Shown one piece after another: positions 55,022 through 62,291 of a stretch of 64,000 nucleotides of DNA (within the stretch, counting starts at the first letter, position 1; the number at the start of each line of letters is the position of its first letter). The position numbers and the translations under genes are program-made. The notes under the pieces were generated by a model that saw only the letters and a list, made by a program, of their open reading frames with translations, had not been told where the DNA came from and did not search any database. Location: contig JAFGES010000071.1 of NCBI GenBank assembly GCA_016931455.1, forward strand, positions 1 to 64,000, read 5' to 3'. The DNA comes from Desulfobacterales bacterium. Lineage in GTDB: Bacteria; Desulfobacterota; Desulfobacteria; Desulfobacterales; JAHDSC01.

Positions 55022-56602
55022 ATGTCTTTGAAATCCAGAGGAGTTCAGCTCGGCTTAGCGCTTGTTTTGGGGTTGATCGTTTTTCTTTTACCCCGACCGG
55101 AAGGGACCCAATTTAAGATATCCGGTGATCATCAGCTGACATTATATCAAAATATCAATCAATATTTTAGATTGATTTCTGATGGAAAAGGTCGTCCTGA
55201 TACTTATTTTATAGAGGCCATAGATCCTGGAAGCCTTCAGGCCAATACGGCATTTTTACGTGATAAAATCGCAGAATTTAAATTGCTGGCAATTCGTGTT
55301 GATTATGTCGATGGTCTTTCTCCAAAGGCAAAGCGATTTTTATCCGTTCTTGCAGTGCTGATTGTTTTGTTTATAGCCGAACCGGTTCCACTTGAAATTA
55401 CGGCGATATTTATCGGTGTCGCCCTTGTCATCATGCAAATCAGCGATGTCAAGGGGGCCTGGGCACCCTATATGCATCCGGTAGTGGTCTTTATTATGTG
55501 CTGTTTGATTTTTGCCATCACTTTGGAGAAAGTAAATCTAACAAAACGGCTGGGTTATTTTATTGTCAAAAAGGCTGGAACCAATGTCGTCAAATTTACA
55601 TTTACGATTTCTATCGGATTAGGATTTGCATCTTCTTTTATGCATGATGCGGCGGCTTGTGCTATTGGAATTATAACCATTATTCCTCTGATGAAAGCTG
55701 CCGGAATTGAGCCCTATACCAATACAGCGAAGTTCATGACGCTGTCATTGCCTTTTGCTTGCTCCTGCGGGGGGATGGGTACGCTTATCGGCGGGGGTCG
55801 TTGTATGGTTGCCGCAACTTTTCTGAAAGAATTTACCGGCATAGAAATATCGTTTTTGGAATGGATCCAATACGCAATGCCGGCCGCGATTCTAACCGTA
55901 CCGGCTGCTGTTACAGTGGTTTATTTTGTTTTCCGACCGGATACAACCTGTAAACTACCGGAATTTGATGAAGCTCTGGGCCCCTGGACGGCTCTGGAGA
56001 AAAAAACGGTTGCAATCATTGGGCTGACATTTTTGCTTTGGTTAACGAAAGGTTTGCATGGGATTGATTATTCGGTAACCGGGATGCTGGGCGTTATCCA
56101 ATTGTTCCTGTTTCGAGTCCTAAGATGGGAAGATATTAATAATAATCTCGAATGGGGAACTGCTTTGTTTATATTTGGAGGCGGTATTTCTCTGGGGCTT
56201 GCGATGGGCTATTCCGGAGCCGCTGATTATATAGCCAATATTTTTTTCCCTTTGATGAAGGGTAAAGGCTGGTTTTGGTTATTTGTCGGAGTCGGCGTAT
56301 TGAGCGCTTTAATTACAAATGTCATGGCGAACGTAGCGGCAGCGGCCTTGATATTACCGATTGTGCTTCCAATGGCTCAATTGGAGGGAGTCAATCCCAC
56401 GGTACTTGCACTTTGTCTCGGAATGGCGACTTCTTTTGCCATGCTTTTGATTATTGGATGCCCACCAAACGCAATTGCTTTTAGTTATCGATATTTTAAG
56501 TCTTCCGATCTGATGAAGGCCGGTTTTGTTGCTACTCCTATCTTGCTGATCATACTTGTATTGGTAGCATCTTTTTGGTGGAAGATATTAGGACTGGTTT
56601 GA
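55022..56602 (+). CDS. DASS/SLC13-like transporter with unusual N-terminal insert
   Basis: 526 residues. After helix 1 (~10-24) about 80 hydrophilic residues (FKISGDHQLTLYQNIN, FIEAIDPGSLQ) precede the main membrane domain, an extra exported segment. The core shows EPVPLEITAIFIGVALVIMQ, SFMHDAAACAIGI and TNVMANVAAAALILPIVLP. In Na+-coupled family members the two re-entrant motifs read SNT; here they read SFM and TNV, so ion coupling or substrate may differ. Start ATG with GGGGAG upstream, 43 bases after the previous gene. Probably co-transcribed with the receiver gene that follows. Confidence 0.83.
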   Translation: MSLKSRGVQLGLALVLGLIVFLLPRPEGTQFKISGDHQLTLYQNINQYFRLISDGKGRPDTYFIEAIDPGSLQANTAFLRDKIAEFKLLAIRVDYVDGLSPKAKRFLSVLAVLIVLFIAEPVPLEITAIFIGVALVIMQISDVKGAWAPYMHPVVVFIMCCLIFAITLEKVNLTKRLGYFIVKKAGTNVVKFTFTISIGLGFASSFMHDAAACAIGIITIIPLMKAAGIEPYTNTAKFMTLSLPFACSCGGMGTLIGGGRCMVAATFLKEFTGIEISFLEWIQYAMPAAILTVPAAVTVVYFVFRPDTTCKLPEFDEALGPWTALEKKTVAIIGLTFLLWLTKGLHGIDYSVTGMLGVIQLFLFRVLRWEDINNNLEWGTALFIFGGGISLGLAMGYSGAADYIANIFFPLMKGKGWFWLFVGVGVLSALITNVMANVAAAALILPIVLPMAQLEGVNPTVLALCLGMATSFAMLLIIGCPPNAIAFSYRYFKSSDLMKAGFVATPILLIILVLVASFWWKILGLV

Positions 56603-56645
56603 AAAAATACATTCCGAGAGACTCCAGAGGAAGGAGATAATAACT

Positions 56646-57089
56646 ATGATCAAAATACCCATTAAGGTATTACTGGTCGATGATGAAAAAGATTTTGTGG
56701 AGATGCTTTCTTTGAGACTTAAAGGGGCAGGACAAAAAGTTACCCTTGCCTATAATGGAAAAGAGTGTCTTGAAATTTTGGCCCAAAAAGATATGGATGT
56801 CGTTATCTTAGATATCAAGACAGCCGATATGGACGGCATCGAAGTATTAAGAGAGATCAAGAGAAAGTTTCCTCTTGTCGAAGTCATTATGCTCACCGGA
56901 CACGAAACGACCGAAAGTGCATTGGAGGGTATGAAACTAGGCGCTTTTGATTACCTTTTGAAACCCGCTGATTTTGATGTCCTTATTCGAAAATTGGAAG
57001 CTGCTCGAAAAAGGAAGGAAGAACATGAGGAACGAATCAGGAAAGCAGAAGCCAAATTTCTTTTGCGAAAAAGTGGTGGTATCTTTTAA
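56646..57089 (+). CDS. stand-alone response regulator receiver
   Basis: 147 residues: receiver domain only (1-120) with Asp12-Asp13, phospho-acceptor Asp56 (VVILDIKT), Thr in LTGHETTESA and Lys in YLLKPADFD. A charged ~27-residue helix follows (RKRKEEHEERIRKAEAKF) with no output domain. Start ATG with GGAGATAATAACT upstream. It follows two SLC13-type genes and may work with an unlinked kinase. It ends convergent with the exchanger gene (4-base overlap). Confidence 0.9.
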   Translation: MIKIPIKVLLVDDEKDFVEMLSLRLKGAGQKVTLAYNGKECLEILAQKDMDVVILDIKTADMDGIEVLREIKRKFPLVEVIMLTGHETTESALEGMKLGAFDYLLKPADFDVLIRKLEAARKRKEEHEERIRKAEAKFLLRKSGGIF

Positions 57090-58072
57090 GCAGAAGATTT
57101 CATTATGAGATAAATCAGATAAATTGCATAACAGCCTATAAGTATAACACCGTCCCTTTGCCTAATGGTACATGTTTTTCTCATCATCAACAACGGCAAA
57201 GCACTTGTAAAGATCATTGCCAGATAATCGATTATCAAACCGCTTTCGATGAATCCGCCTGGAATCGGAATCGGCTTTACCAATGCTGCTGCTCCAATTA
57301 CGCTGAGTATATTAAAAACATTACTTCCGACCAGATTGCCGATACTAATATCCATTTCCTTCCGCAAAGCAGCAACGACCGAGGTGGCCAGTTCCGGAAG
57401 CGAAGTGCCGAAGGCGACAATGGTAAGTCCGATAAATTTTTCGCTGACGCCGAACACTTTCATAATTTTTATTGCCGAATCGATAAGAATATTCGCACCG
57501 ATAATGACTCCGGCAATTCCCGTCACAATCAAAATGATTTGTTTGGATCTGGAACCTATATAATTATTTCCTTCAAGGGCAAATTCGGCCGATACAGGTT
57601 CCGTAGTTCCAAGTTTCGATTCTCGGTTCGCAATATAGTAATTTAAGAAAGTATAAAGGATAATTCCAACCAACAGACTCGCCCCCTCAAGACGGCTAAT
57701 GGTAGAATTTAGTGTTACGATCAAAAGATAAAACGAAATCAGAAGCATAATGGGGATGTCGCGTTTTATGACGGAGCTGTCACTTTTAATCGGTTGAAAT
57801 AAAGCCGCTAAACCGAGGATCAGAGCGATATTGCAAATATTGCTGCCCACAACATTTCCTACGGCAATCATGCTTTTACCTTTAATTGAGGAAACAAGAC
57901 TCACTACCAGCTCCGGTGCTGAAGTTCCGAATGCAACGATAGTCAACCCGATAACAATGGGTTTTATACCTAGAGTTCGTGCGAAGCTTGAAGAGCCCTT
58001 TACCAGCCACTCGGCGCCATAGTAAAGCATGAGCACACCGATAACGAAGAACACCCAGTTGAGCATAAACAT
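57086..58072 (-). CDS. calcium/sodium antiporter (CaCA family, YrbG-like)
   Basis: 328 residues, ~10 membrane helices, two alpha-repeats: FGTSAPELVVSLVSSIKG with AVGNVVGSNICNI, and FGTSLPELATSVVAALRK with SIGNLVGSNVFNIL. These hold the Glu/Asn ion ligands. It exports Ca2+ in exchange for Na+. The start is ATG with AAGGAT upstream. Its stop overlaps the convergent receiver gene by four bases. It adds to the cation theme of the window but is not in the K+ operon. Confidence 0.93.
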   Translation of the reverse strand: MFMLNWVFFVIGVLMLYYGAEWLVKGSSSFARTLGIKPIVIGLTIVAFGTSAPELVVSLVSSIKGKSMIAVGNVVGSNICNIALILGLAALFQPIKSDSSVIKRDIPIMLLISFYLLIVTLNSTISRLEGASLLVGIILYTFLNYYIANRESKLGTTEPVSAEFALEGNNYIGSRSKQIILIVTGIAGVIIGANILIDSAIKIMKVFGVSEKFIGLTIVAFGTSLPELATSVVAALRKEMDISIGNLVGSNVFNILSVIGAAALVKPIPIPGGFIESGLIIDYLAMIFTSALPLLMMRKTCTIRQRDGVILIGCYAIYLIYLIMKSSA

Positions 58073-58211
58073 TTTTTATCCTTTAATTATCCGGGTCGTA
58101 TAGTTTAATGATAGATGCTGAATTAAAATGATTTTTAAGGACTTGGTACTATTTCACCGATTATAAAACCTTATGGGGTTATACTTAGCCAAATTTAAAG
58201 TAAGAATCAAC

Positions 58212-58619
58212 TTACATTATCCAAGATTCATTTATTAGTTTATCGAGATGGGTGACCGAGGCCGCGATGGCATTTGGATCTTTGGCCGTAATGGCCGCGG
58301 CGAGATCGGCAAGGCCGGCAACAAAGCGGATAACACGGCCGACGGCCTGCAGCTCTTCGATCTTTTCCTTTGTTTGTTCAATTACGTTTTTCAGCTGAAT
58401 CACCGGTTCTTCCAAGGCATCGATAGCCAGACCGACAGCCGTGGTGGTTGTAAAGATTGATACGCGCATTAGGGTCTTGAAGGATTCGCTTAGAAACTCG
58501 TATTCCGCACGGCTGATTTGGTTAAAATTATCGTCCAGATATTTATCGATGGCTTGGGCGGCCTCCAGGAATGCATCTGCAATTGTACGTGCTTCCTCTG
58601 TTGTTAAGGTCATGTTCAT
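58212..58619 (-). CDS. hypothetical helical protein
   Basis: 135 residues, not recognised. Mostly amphipathic helix with no signal peptide: LTTEEARTIADAFLEAAQAI, RAEYEFLSESFKTLMR, then GLAIDALEEPVIQLKNVIEQ and an Ala-rich end (AGLADLAAAITAKDPNAIA). Start ATG with AGGAGGAA upstream, 14 bases after the lipoprotein-like gene, so the two form an operon. Repetitive helices suggest an oligomeric or binding role, but no function can be given. Confidence 0.65.
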   Translation of the reverse strand: MNMTLTTEEARTIADAFLEAAQAIDKYLDDNFNQISRAEYEFLSESFKTLMRVSIFTTTTAVGLAIDALEEPVIQLKNVIEQTKEKIEELQAVGRVIRFVAGLADLAAAITAKDPNAIAASVTHLDKLINESWIM

Positions 58620-58633
58620 TTCCTCCTAACTTT

Positions 58634-59476
58634 TTAGGATTCGGCGAGTATGTTAATCTGCTTGCGAAGCTCTACAGCAAGCGAGTATAAATCCTTAATC
58701 AAGTTTTTTGCATTGAGCTTGTTTCGATTATTGTAGAGTTTTTGATGACCCTCCGCAATTTTGTCGAGAACCTCCAGATAGGCATCCACCGCTTTCAGTC
58801 GGATGGCATTTTGCTTCAGTCTCAGTTCCTTCCATTCCTCCAGCGCAGTCTTTGCTGCAGAGGAGGGACTGCCGATCTGCAGATGGGAATCGTAGTACCG
58901 ATCGAGTAAAGTTTTCTCGATCTTCAGGTCACGACGAAAATCCTGATCGACGATCTTTCGTAGTTCACCCCTTAAGATCGCTTGCAGTGGATCGTTCGCC
59001 TGCGCGACAATGTTTGTCACCTGTTTTGCCTGATAGGCCTTGGCCGCGGCTCCGAGCACCGTCTTCACCAGCGAGTTCACGGCGCCCATCGTGTCTGTTG
59101 AGACCCCCGCATTCAGTTTGCCGATCGCGATATTCAAAGCATCGACGTCTTTGTCGTAGTCAATGGTACTGTCGGCGGAAAGTGTAGATAGGGCGGCCAT
59201 ATAATCGGATACTAAAGACAGTATCTGACTCAGGGCTTCTGCCTGGTTTTTACGAACGGCAATCTGATCATCCCAAGTTCCCGCGGTATCATAGCGTTTC
59301 AACCTCTCCGGAGTGTCGGCATAGGTGATGACAAGCTCGTTATACCGGGTGGCCTCCAATGACGTCTTTGACCATTCACGCACGGCTGTCAGATCGGCAC
59401 AAGCCACGGCGAATAGGACTATGCCGGATACCGCTACTGCTAAAAACCATTTTTTGCGTTGTTTAATTAATGTCAT
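58634..59476 (-). CDS. putative lipoprotein, unknown function
   Basis: 280 residues. The N-terminus is a signal with a lipobox-like end (WFLAVAVSGIVLFAVACADL, Cys at ~26), although Ala at -3 is less usual than Leu. The mature part is helical: DQIAVRKNQAEALSQILSLV, KTVLGAAAKAYQAKQVTNIV, LRGELRKIVDQDFRRDLKIE. Start ATG with AAGGAGA upstream. It is 18 bases downstream of the hybrid kinase gene and 14 bases upstream of the helical protein gene. Not recognised as a known family. Confidence 0.65.
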   Translation of the reverse strand: MTLIKQRKKWFLAVAVSGIVLFAVACADLTAVREWSKTSLEATRYNELVITYADTPERLKRYDTAGTWDDQIAVRKNQAEALSQILSLVSDYMAALSTLSADSTIDYDKDVDALNIAIGKLNAGVSTDTMGAVNSLVKTVLGAAAKAYQAKQVTNIVAQANDPLQAILRGELRKIVDQDFRRDLKIEKTLLDRYYDSHLQIGSPSSAAKTALEEWKELRLKQNAIRLKAVDAYLEVLDKIAEGHQKLYNNRNKLNAKNLIKDLYSLAVELRKQINILAES

Positions 59477-59494
59477 TTTTTTCTCCTTCCATGC

Positions 59495-61105
59495 TTAATC
59501 TTTATCCAAAACCGCCCTTATTCTCTGGGAAATTTCTTTCATTGTGTACGGTTTCTGGATAAATTCATCGCAGCCTCGGTTCAGAATTTCGTGGGCCTGT
59601 CCGTTGATACTGTAACCGCTGGAGAGAAGGACCTTAATGTCGGGGTTGATCTCCTTCAATCGGTCATAGGTTTCCCCACCGCCCATGCCGGGCATGATCA
59701 TGTCCAGAACAACCAGATCGATATCGTCCTTGTTATTTTCAAAGATCTCAATGGCCTCTTTACCGCTTTTAGCTGTCTTTACCGCATATCCCAGATATGT
59801 CAACAGTTGCTCGCCCACATTGATGATCATCTCTTCGTCATCCACGAGTAGGATTATTCCTTCACCCTTAATGACCTCCGTGGAAGGTTTTTTCTTTTCA
59901 ACGGCCTCCTTTTCGGATGCGGGCAGGTAGATATTGAAGGTGGTGCCTACACCCTTTTCACTGTACACATTGATGAAGCCACCGTGGTTCTTGACGATAC
60001 CATAGACGGATGCCAATCCCAGACCCGTACCTGTCCCCATCTCCTTGGTGGTAAAGAAGGGGTCAAATATCTTTTCCATGGTCGCTTCATCTATGCCGAT
60101 CCCGGTGTCGGTCACCGAGATTTTTATGTACCGGCCAGGGGTGATTTCAAAGGGTTTGACATATCTCTCATCCAAGATCACGTTCTCTGTTTGAACATAA
60201 AGGTCGCCTCCGCCCGGCATGACCTGCCATGCATTGACATAAAGGTTCAAAAGGGCCTGCCGTATCTGCCCCTGATCCACTTCTACCGTCCAGAGGCTGT
60301 TGTCGAATTTGTCTTGAATTCTGATCTCCTTTTTGGTCTGCCCGAACATGCGATTCTCATGGCGTATGAGTTTGTTTAGGTCGATGGGTTTGGGCTCGTA
60401 TTTCCCGCCACTGGCAAAGCCCAAGAGGTCTTTTGCCAACCCCGTCGCGTTCCGGACATATTCCTCAATGTCACTCAGGTATGCAAAATCCGGATGGGAA
60501 GGATTCTTATCTTTCATCATCAATGAAGTACACCCCTGAATACTCATCAGCGCATTGTTGAAGTTGTGGGCAATACCGCCGGCCAATGTACCTATGGCTT
60601 CCATCTTCTGGGCTTGTTGGAACTGGGCTTGCAGGTTTTCACGTTCCTCTTCCGCCCGCTTGCGGTCAGTAATGTCTCTGGCAATTCCAACAAGCCCTAT
60701 CAATTTTCCATCATTATCAAATTGAGGAACCTTTATTGCCTGAAACCATTGTTCTCTTCCATTTGTTCCGGTCATATGCTTAGAAATTTCCCTAGGCTTT
60801 CCCGACTCAAAAACAATCCGGTCGTCGGATACGTTTTTCTCGGCTTCTTCTTGATCAGGCATCAATTCATAATCATTCTTTCCGATTACATCTTCTCTCG
60901 ACAAACCAAAGGCTTCTAAAGTCTTATTATTGGCAATAATATAACGGCTCTCTAAATCTTTAAAAAAGATAGCATCATGAGCTGACTCTACCATAAATTT
61001 ATATTTTCCTAATTCTTCTTCCGTTTTCTTAACCTTGCCGGCTTTTTTTTCTAACTCTTTAATCCTCTGTTCCAGTTCTTGATACGTTGGTTTTTGGGAG
61101 ATCAT
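59495..61105 (-). CDS. hybrid histidine kinase (PAS-HisKA-HATPase-REC), cytoplasmic
   Basis: 536 residues, no membrane helix. Coiled coil (1-30), PAS (~35-150: [19 protein letters not shown]), HisKA with [18 protein letters not shown], HATPase ([46 protein letters not shown]), and a C-terminal receiver (~415-535) with [13 protein letters not shown] and [16 protein letters not shown]. Start ATG with AAAGGAT 7 bases upstream. No output domain and no adjacent DNA-binding regulator. It precedes the lipoprotein pair on the same strand. Confidence 0.92.
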   Translation of the reverse strand: MISQKPTYQELEQRIKELEKKAGKVKKTEEELGKYKFMVESAHDAIFFKDLESRYIIANNKTLEAFGLSREDVIGKNDYELMPDQEEAEKNVSDDRIVFESGKPREISKHMTGTNGREQWFQAIKVPQFDNDGKLIGLVGIARDITDRKRAEEERENLQAQFQQAQKMEAIGTLAGGIAHNFNNALMSIQGCTSLMMKDKNPSHPDFAYLSDIEEYVRNATGLAKDLLGFASGGKYEPKPIDLNKLIRHENRMFGQTKKEIRIQDKFDNSLWTVEVDQGQIRQALLNLYVNAWQVMPGGGDLYVQTENVILDERYVKPFEITPGRYIKISVTDTGIGIDEATMEKIFDPFFTTKEMGTGTGLGLASVYGIVKNHGGFINVYSEKGVGTTFNIYLPASEKEAVEKKKPSTEVIKGEGIILLVDDEEMIINVGEQLLTYLGYAVKTAKSGKEAIEIFENNKDDIDLVVLDMIMPGMGGGETYDRLKEINPDIKVLLSSGYSINGQAHEILNRGCDEFIQKPYTMKEISQRIRAVLDKD

Positions 61106-61124
61106 TGGGAAATCCTTTGATAAA

Positions 61125-61244
61125 TTAAAACTGGTAATAAAAAGCAGAACGGCCGGTCAACTCTTTGCTGCTGTTGGGTAATATCTTAAAGGAATAATAA
61201 AACAAATCTTTCGCTTTTTCGGCAGGGGCAAAATAGGTATTCAT
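61125..61244 (-). CDS. 39-residue open frame, possible remnant
   Basis: ATG 61244 has CGGAGG about 11 bases upstream. The product begins MNTYFAPAEKAKDLF and ends FYYQF, 19 bases before the kinase start. The MNxYFAPAE beginning recalls the N-terminus of some deltaproteobacterial sensor proteins (from memory, unverified), so it may be the stump of a lost sensor gene. The rest of the 358-base gap (61245-61463) shows nothing recognisable. Confidence 0.3.
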   Translation of the reverse strand: MNTYFAPAEKAKDLFYYSFKILPNSSKELTGRSAFYYQF

Positions 61245-61463
61245 TATTTATATGCCTCCGTAGGATTTTTCTGCTCTAAATACTACCGTATCGTTTCTAA
61301 TACCTTGTTTGACTCAAATTTCAAGTATTTTATCTATAGATATGAATATTTTGCCGTGGTCCGACTTCTATATAGGACACCATCTATTACGATAGCGCAT
61401 CCCTTATTCCGATACAAAGAGCAAAGGGGAAGCTCCCCAGTGGAGGCTGCCGATTGATAAATT

Positions 61464-62288
61464 TCATACGGCAGCAAGAAGTTGCTCCGCCACCCGGCAC
61501 CAGCCCTCGGGACCCGGCGCGGGTACCCGGATGACGTCGATACCTTCCATGGGATGCCACTTCCCATCCGGCTGTTGAACGAGAAAGGCACGGTCAACGA
61601 CTTCCAAGAGCGTCCTGTCGTTCGGGCTGTCGCCGATGCCGACCGTAACCACCGCCCCCAGTTTACGACGAAAATAGGCAGTCAGGAGCGACGCGGCCAC
61701 CCCTTTTTGGCTTACTTGAGAGGTGACAGTGAAAAAGCGTCCCCCCCCAAGAATAGCCAGCTTTTCTTTCGCCAGGGCTTTTCCGAGGTGTTTTATTTCG
61801 TCGGGAGATAATGAAGAGGTGATAGTTTGGCTGTAATCCCTATGGCTTGCCCGAATGGCAGCTCCGATCGAAAGACCGGTGATGCTTGAGATTTCTTTGA
61901 TGTTCAGGTCCGAATAGGTCTGAAACGATAGGCCCGTTCGGGAACGGATGCGGCCAAGCACGCGGTAAATTTTGTCTGCTTTTTGGCCCAGTTCTATAAC
62001 CAGGTAGCCGTCACGCTTCCCTTGGAAAGATATGTCAAAGTCAAAATAATCGCAGGGAATAAAGACGGCACTGCCGTTTTCGACGATGAAAGGATCTGAA
62101 ATTTTTAAAACCTGCCGGTAAAATGTCTGCTCACGGAACGTTTTAGAGGAGCACAGCACCACCGGGACATTGCTGCTCACAAGCCGGGTGATGGCTGGGG
62201 CACTGATCTCGCAGGAATAGGTAGTCAAATCGATCAGGGTGCCGTCGACGTCCGTGAAAATTACCGTCTTCGGATGAGATTGCATCAT
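61464..62288 (-). CDS. mannosyl-3-phosphoglycerate phosphatase-like HAD enzyme
   Basis: 274 residues, HAD-IIB fold. Motif I FTDVDGTLID, motif II VVLCSSKTFRE, ENGSAVFIP, and motif III/IV GIGDSPNDRTLLEVVDRAFLV. The DLTTYSCE and IVENGSAVF stretches fit MPGP. The enzyme dephosphorylates mannosyl-3-phosphoglycerate to the solute mannosylglycerate; glucosyl or sucrose-phosphate relatives are alternatives. The start codons ATGATG follow the stop of the upstream GH38-type gene by 3 bases, so the genes are coupled. Confidence 0.78.
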   Translation of the reverse strand: MMQSHPKTVIFTDVDGTLIDLTTYSCEISAPAITRLVSSNVPVVLCSSKTFREQTFYRQVLKISDPFIVENGSAVFIPCDYFDFDISFQGKRDGYLVIELGQKADKIYRVLGRIRSRTGLSFQTYSDLNIKEISSITGLSIGAAIRASHRDYSQTITSSLSPDEIKHLGKALAKEKLAILGGGRFFTVTSQVSQKGVAASLLTAYFRRKLGAVVTVGIGDSPNDRTLLEVVDRAFLVQQPDGKWHPMEGIDVIRVPAPGPEGWCRVAEQLLAAV

Positions 62289-62291
62289 ATA

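Noticed and set aside
58157-58180. Weak hairpin AACC-CCATAA-GGTT downstream of the helical protein gene as a terminator.
   Set aside because: Only a 4-bp stem and a poor T-run.
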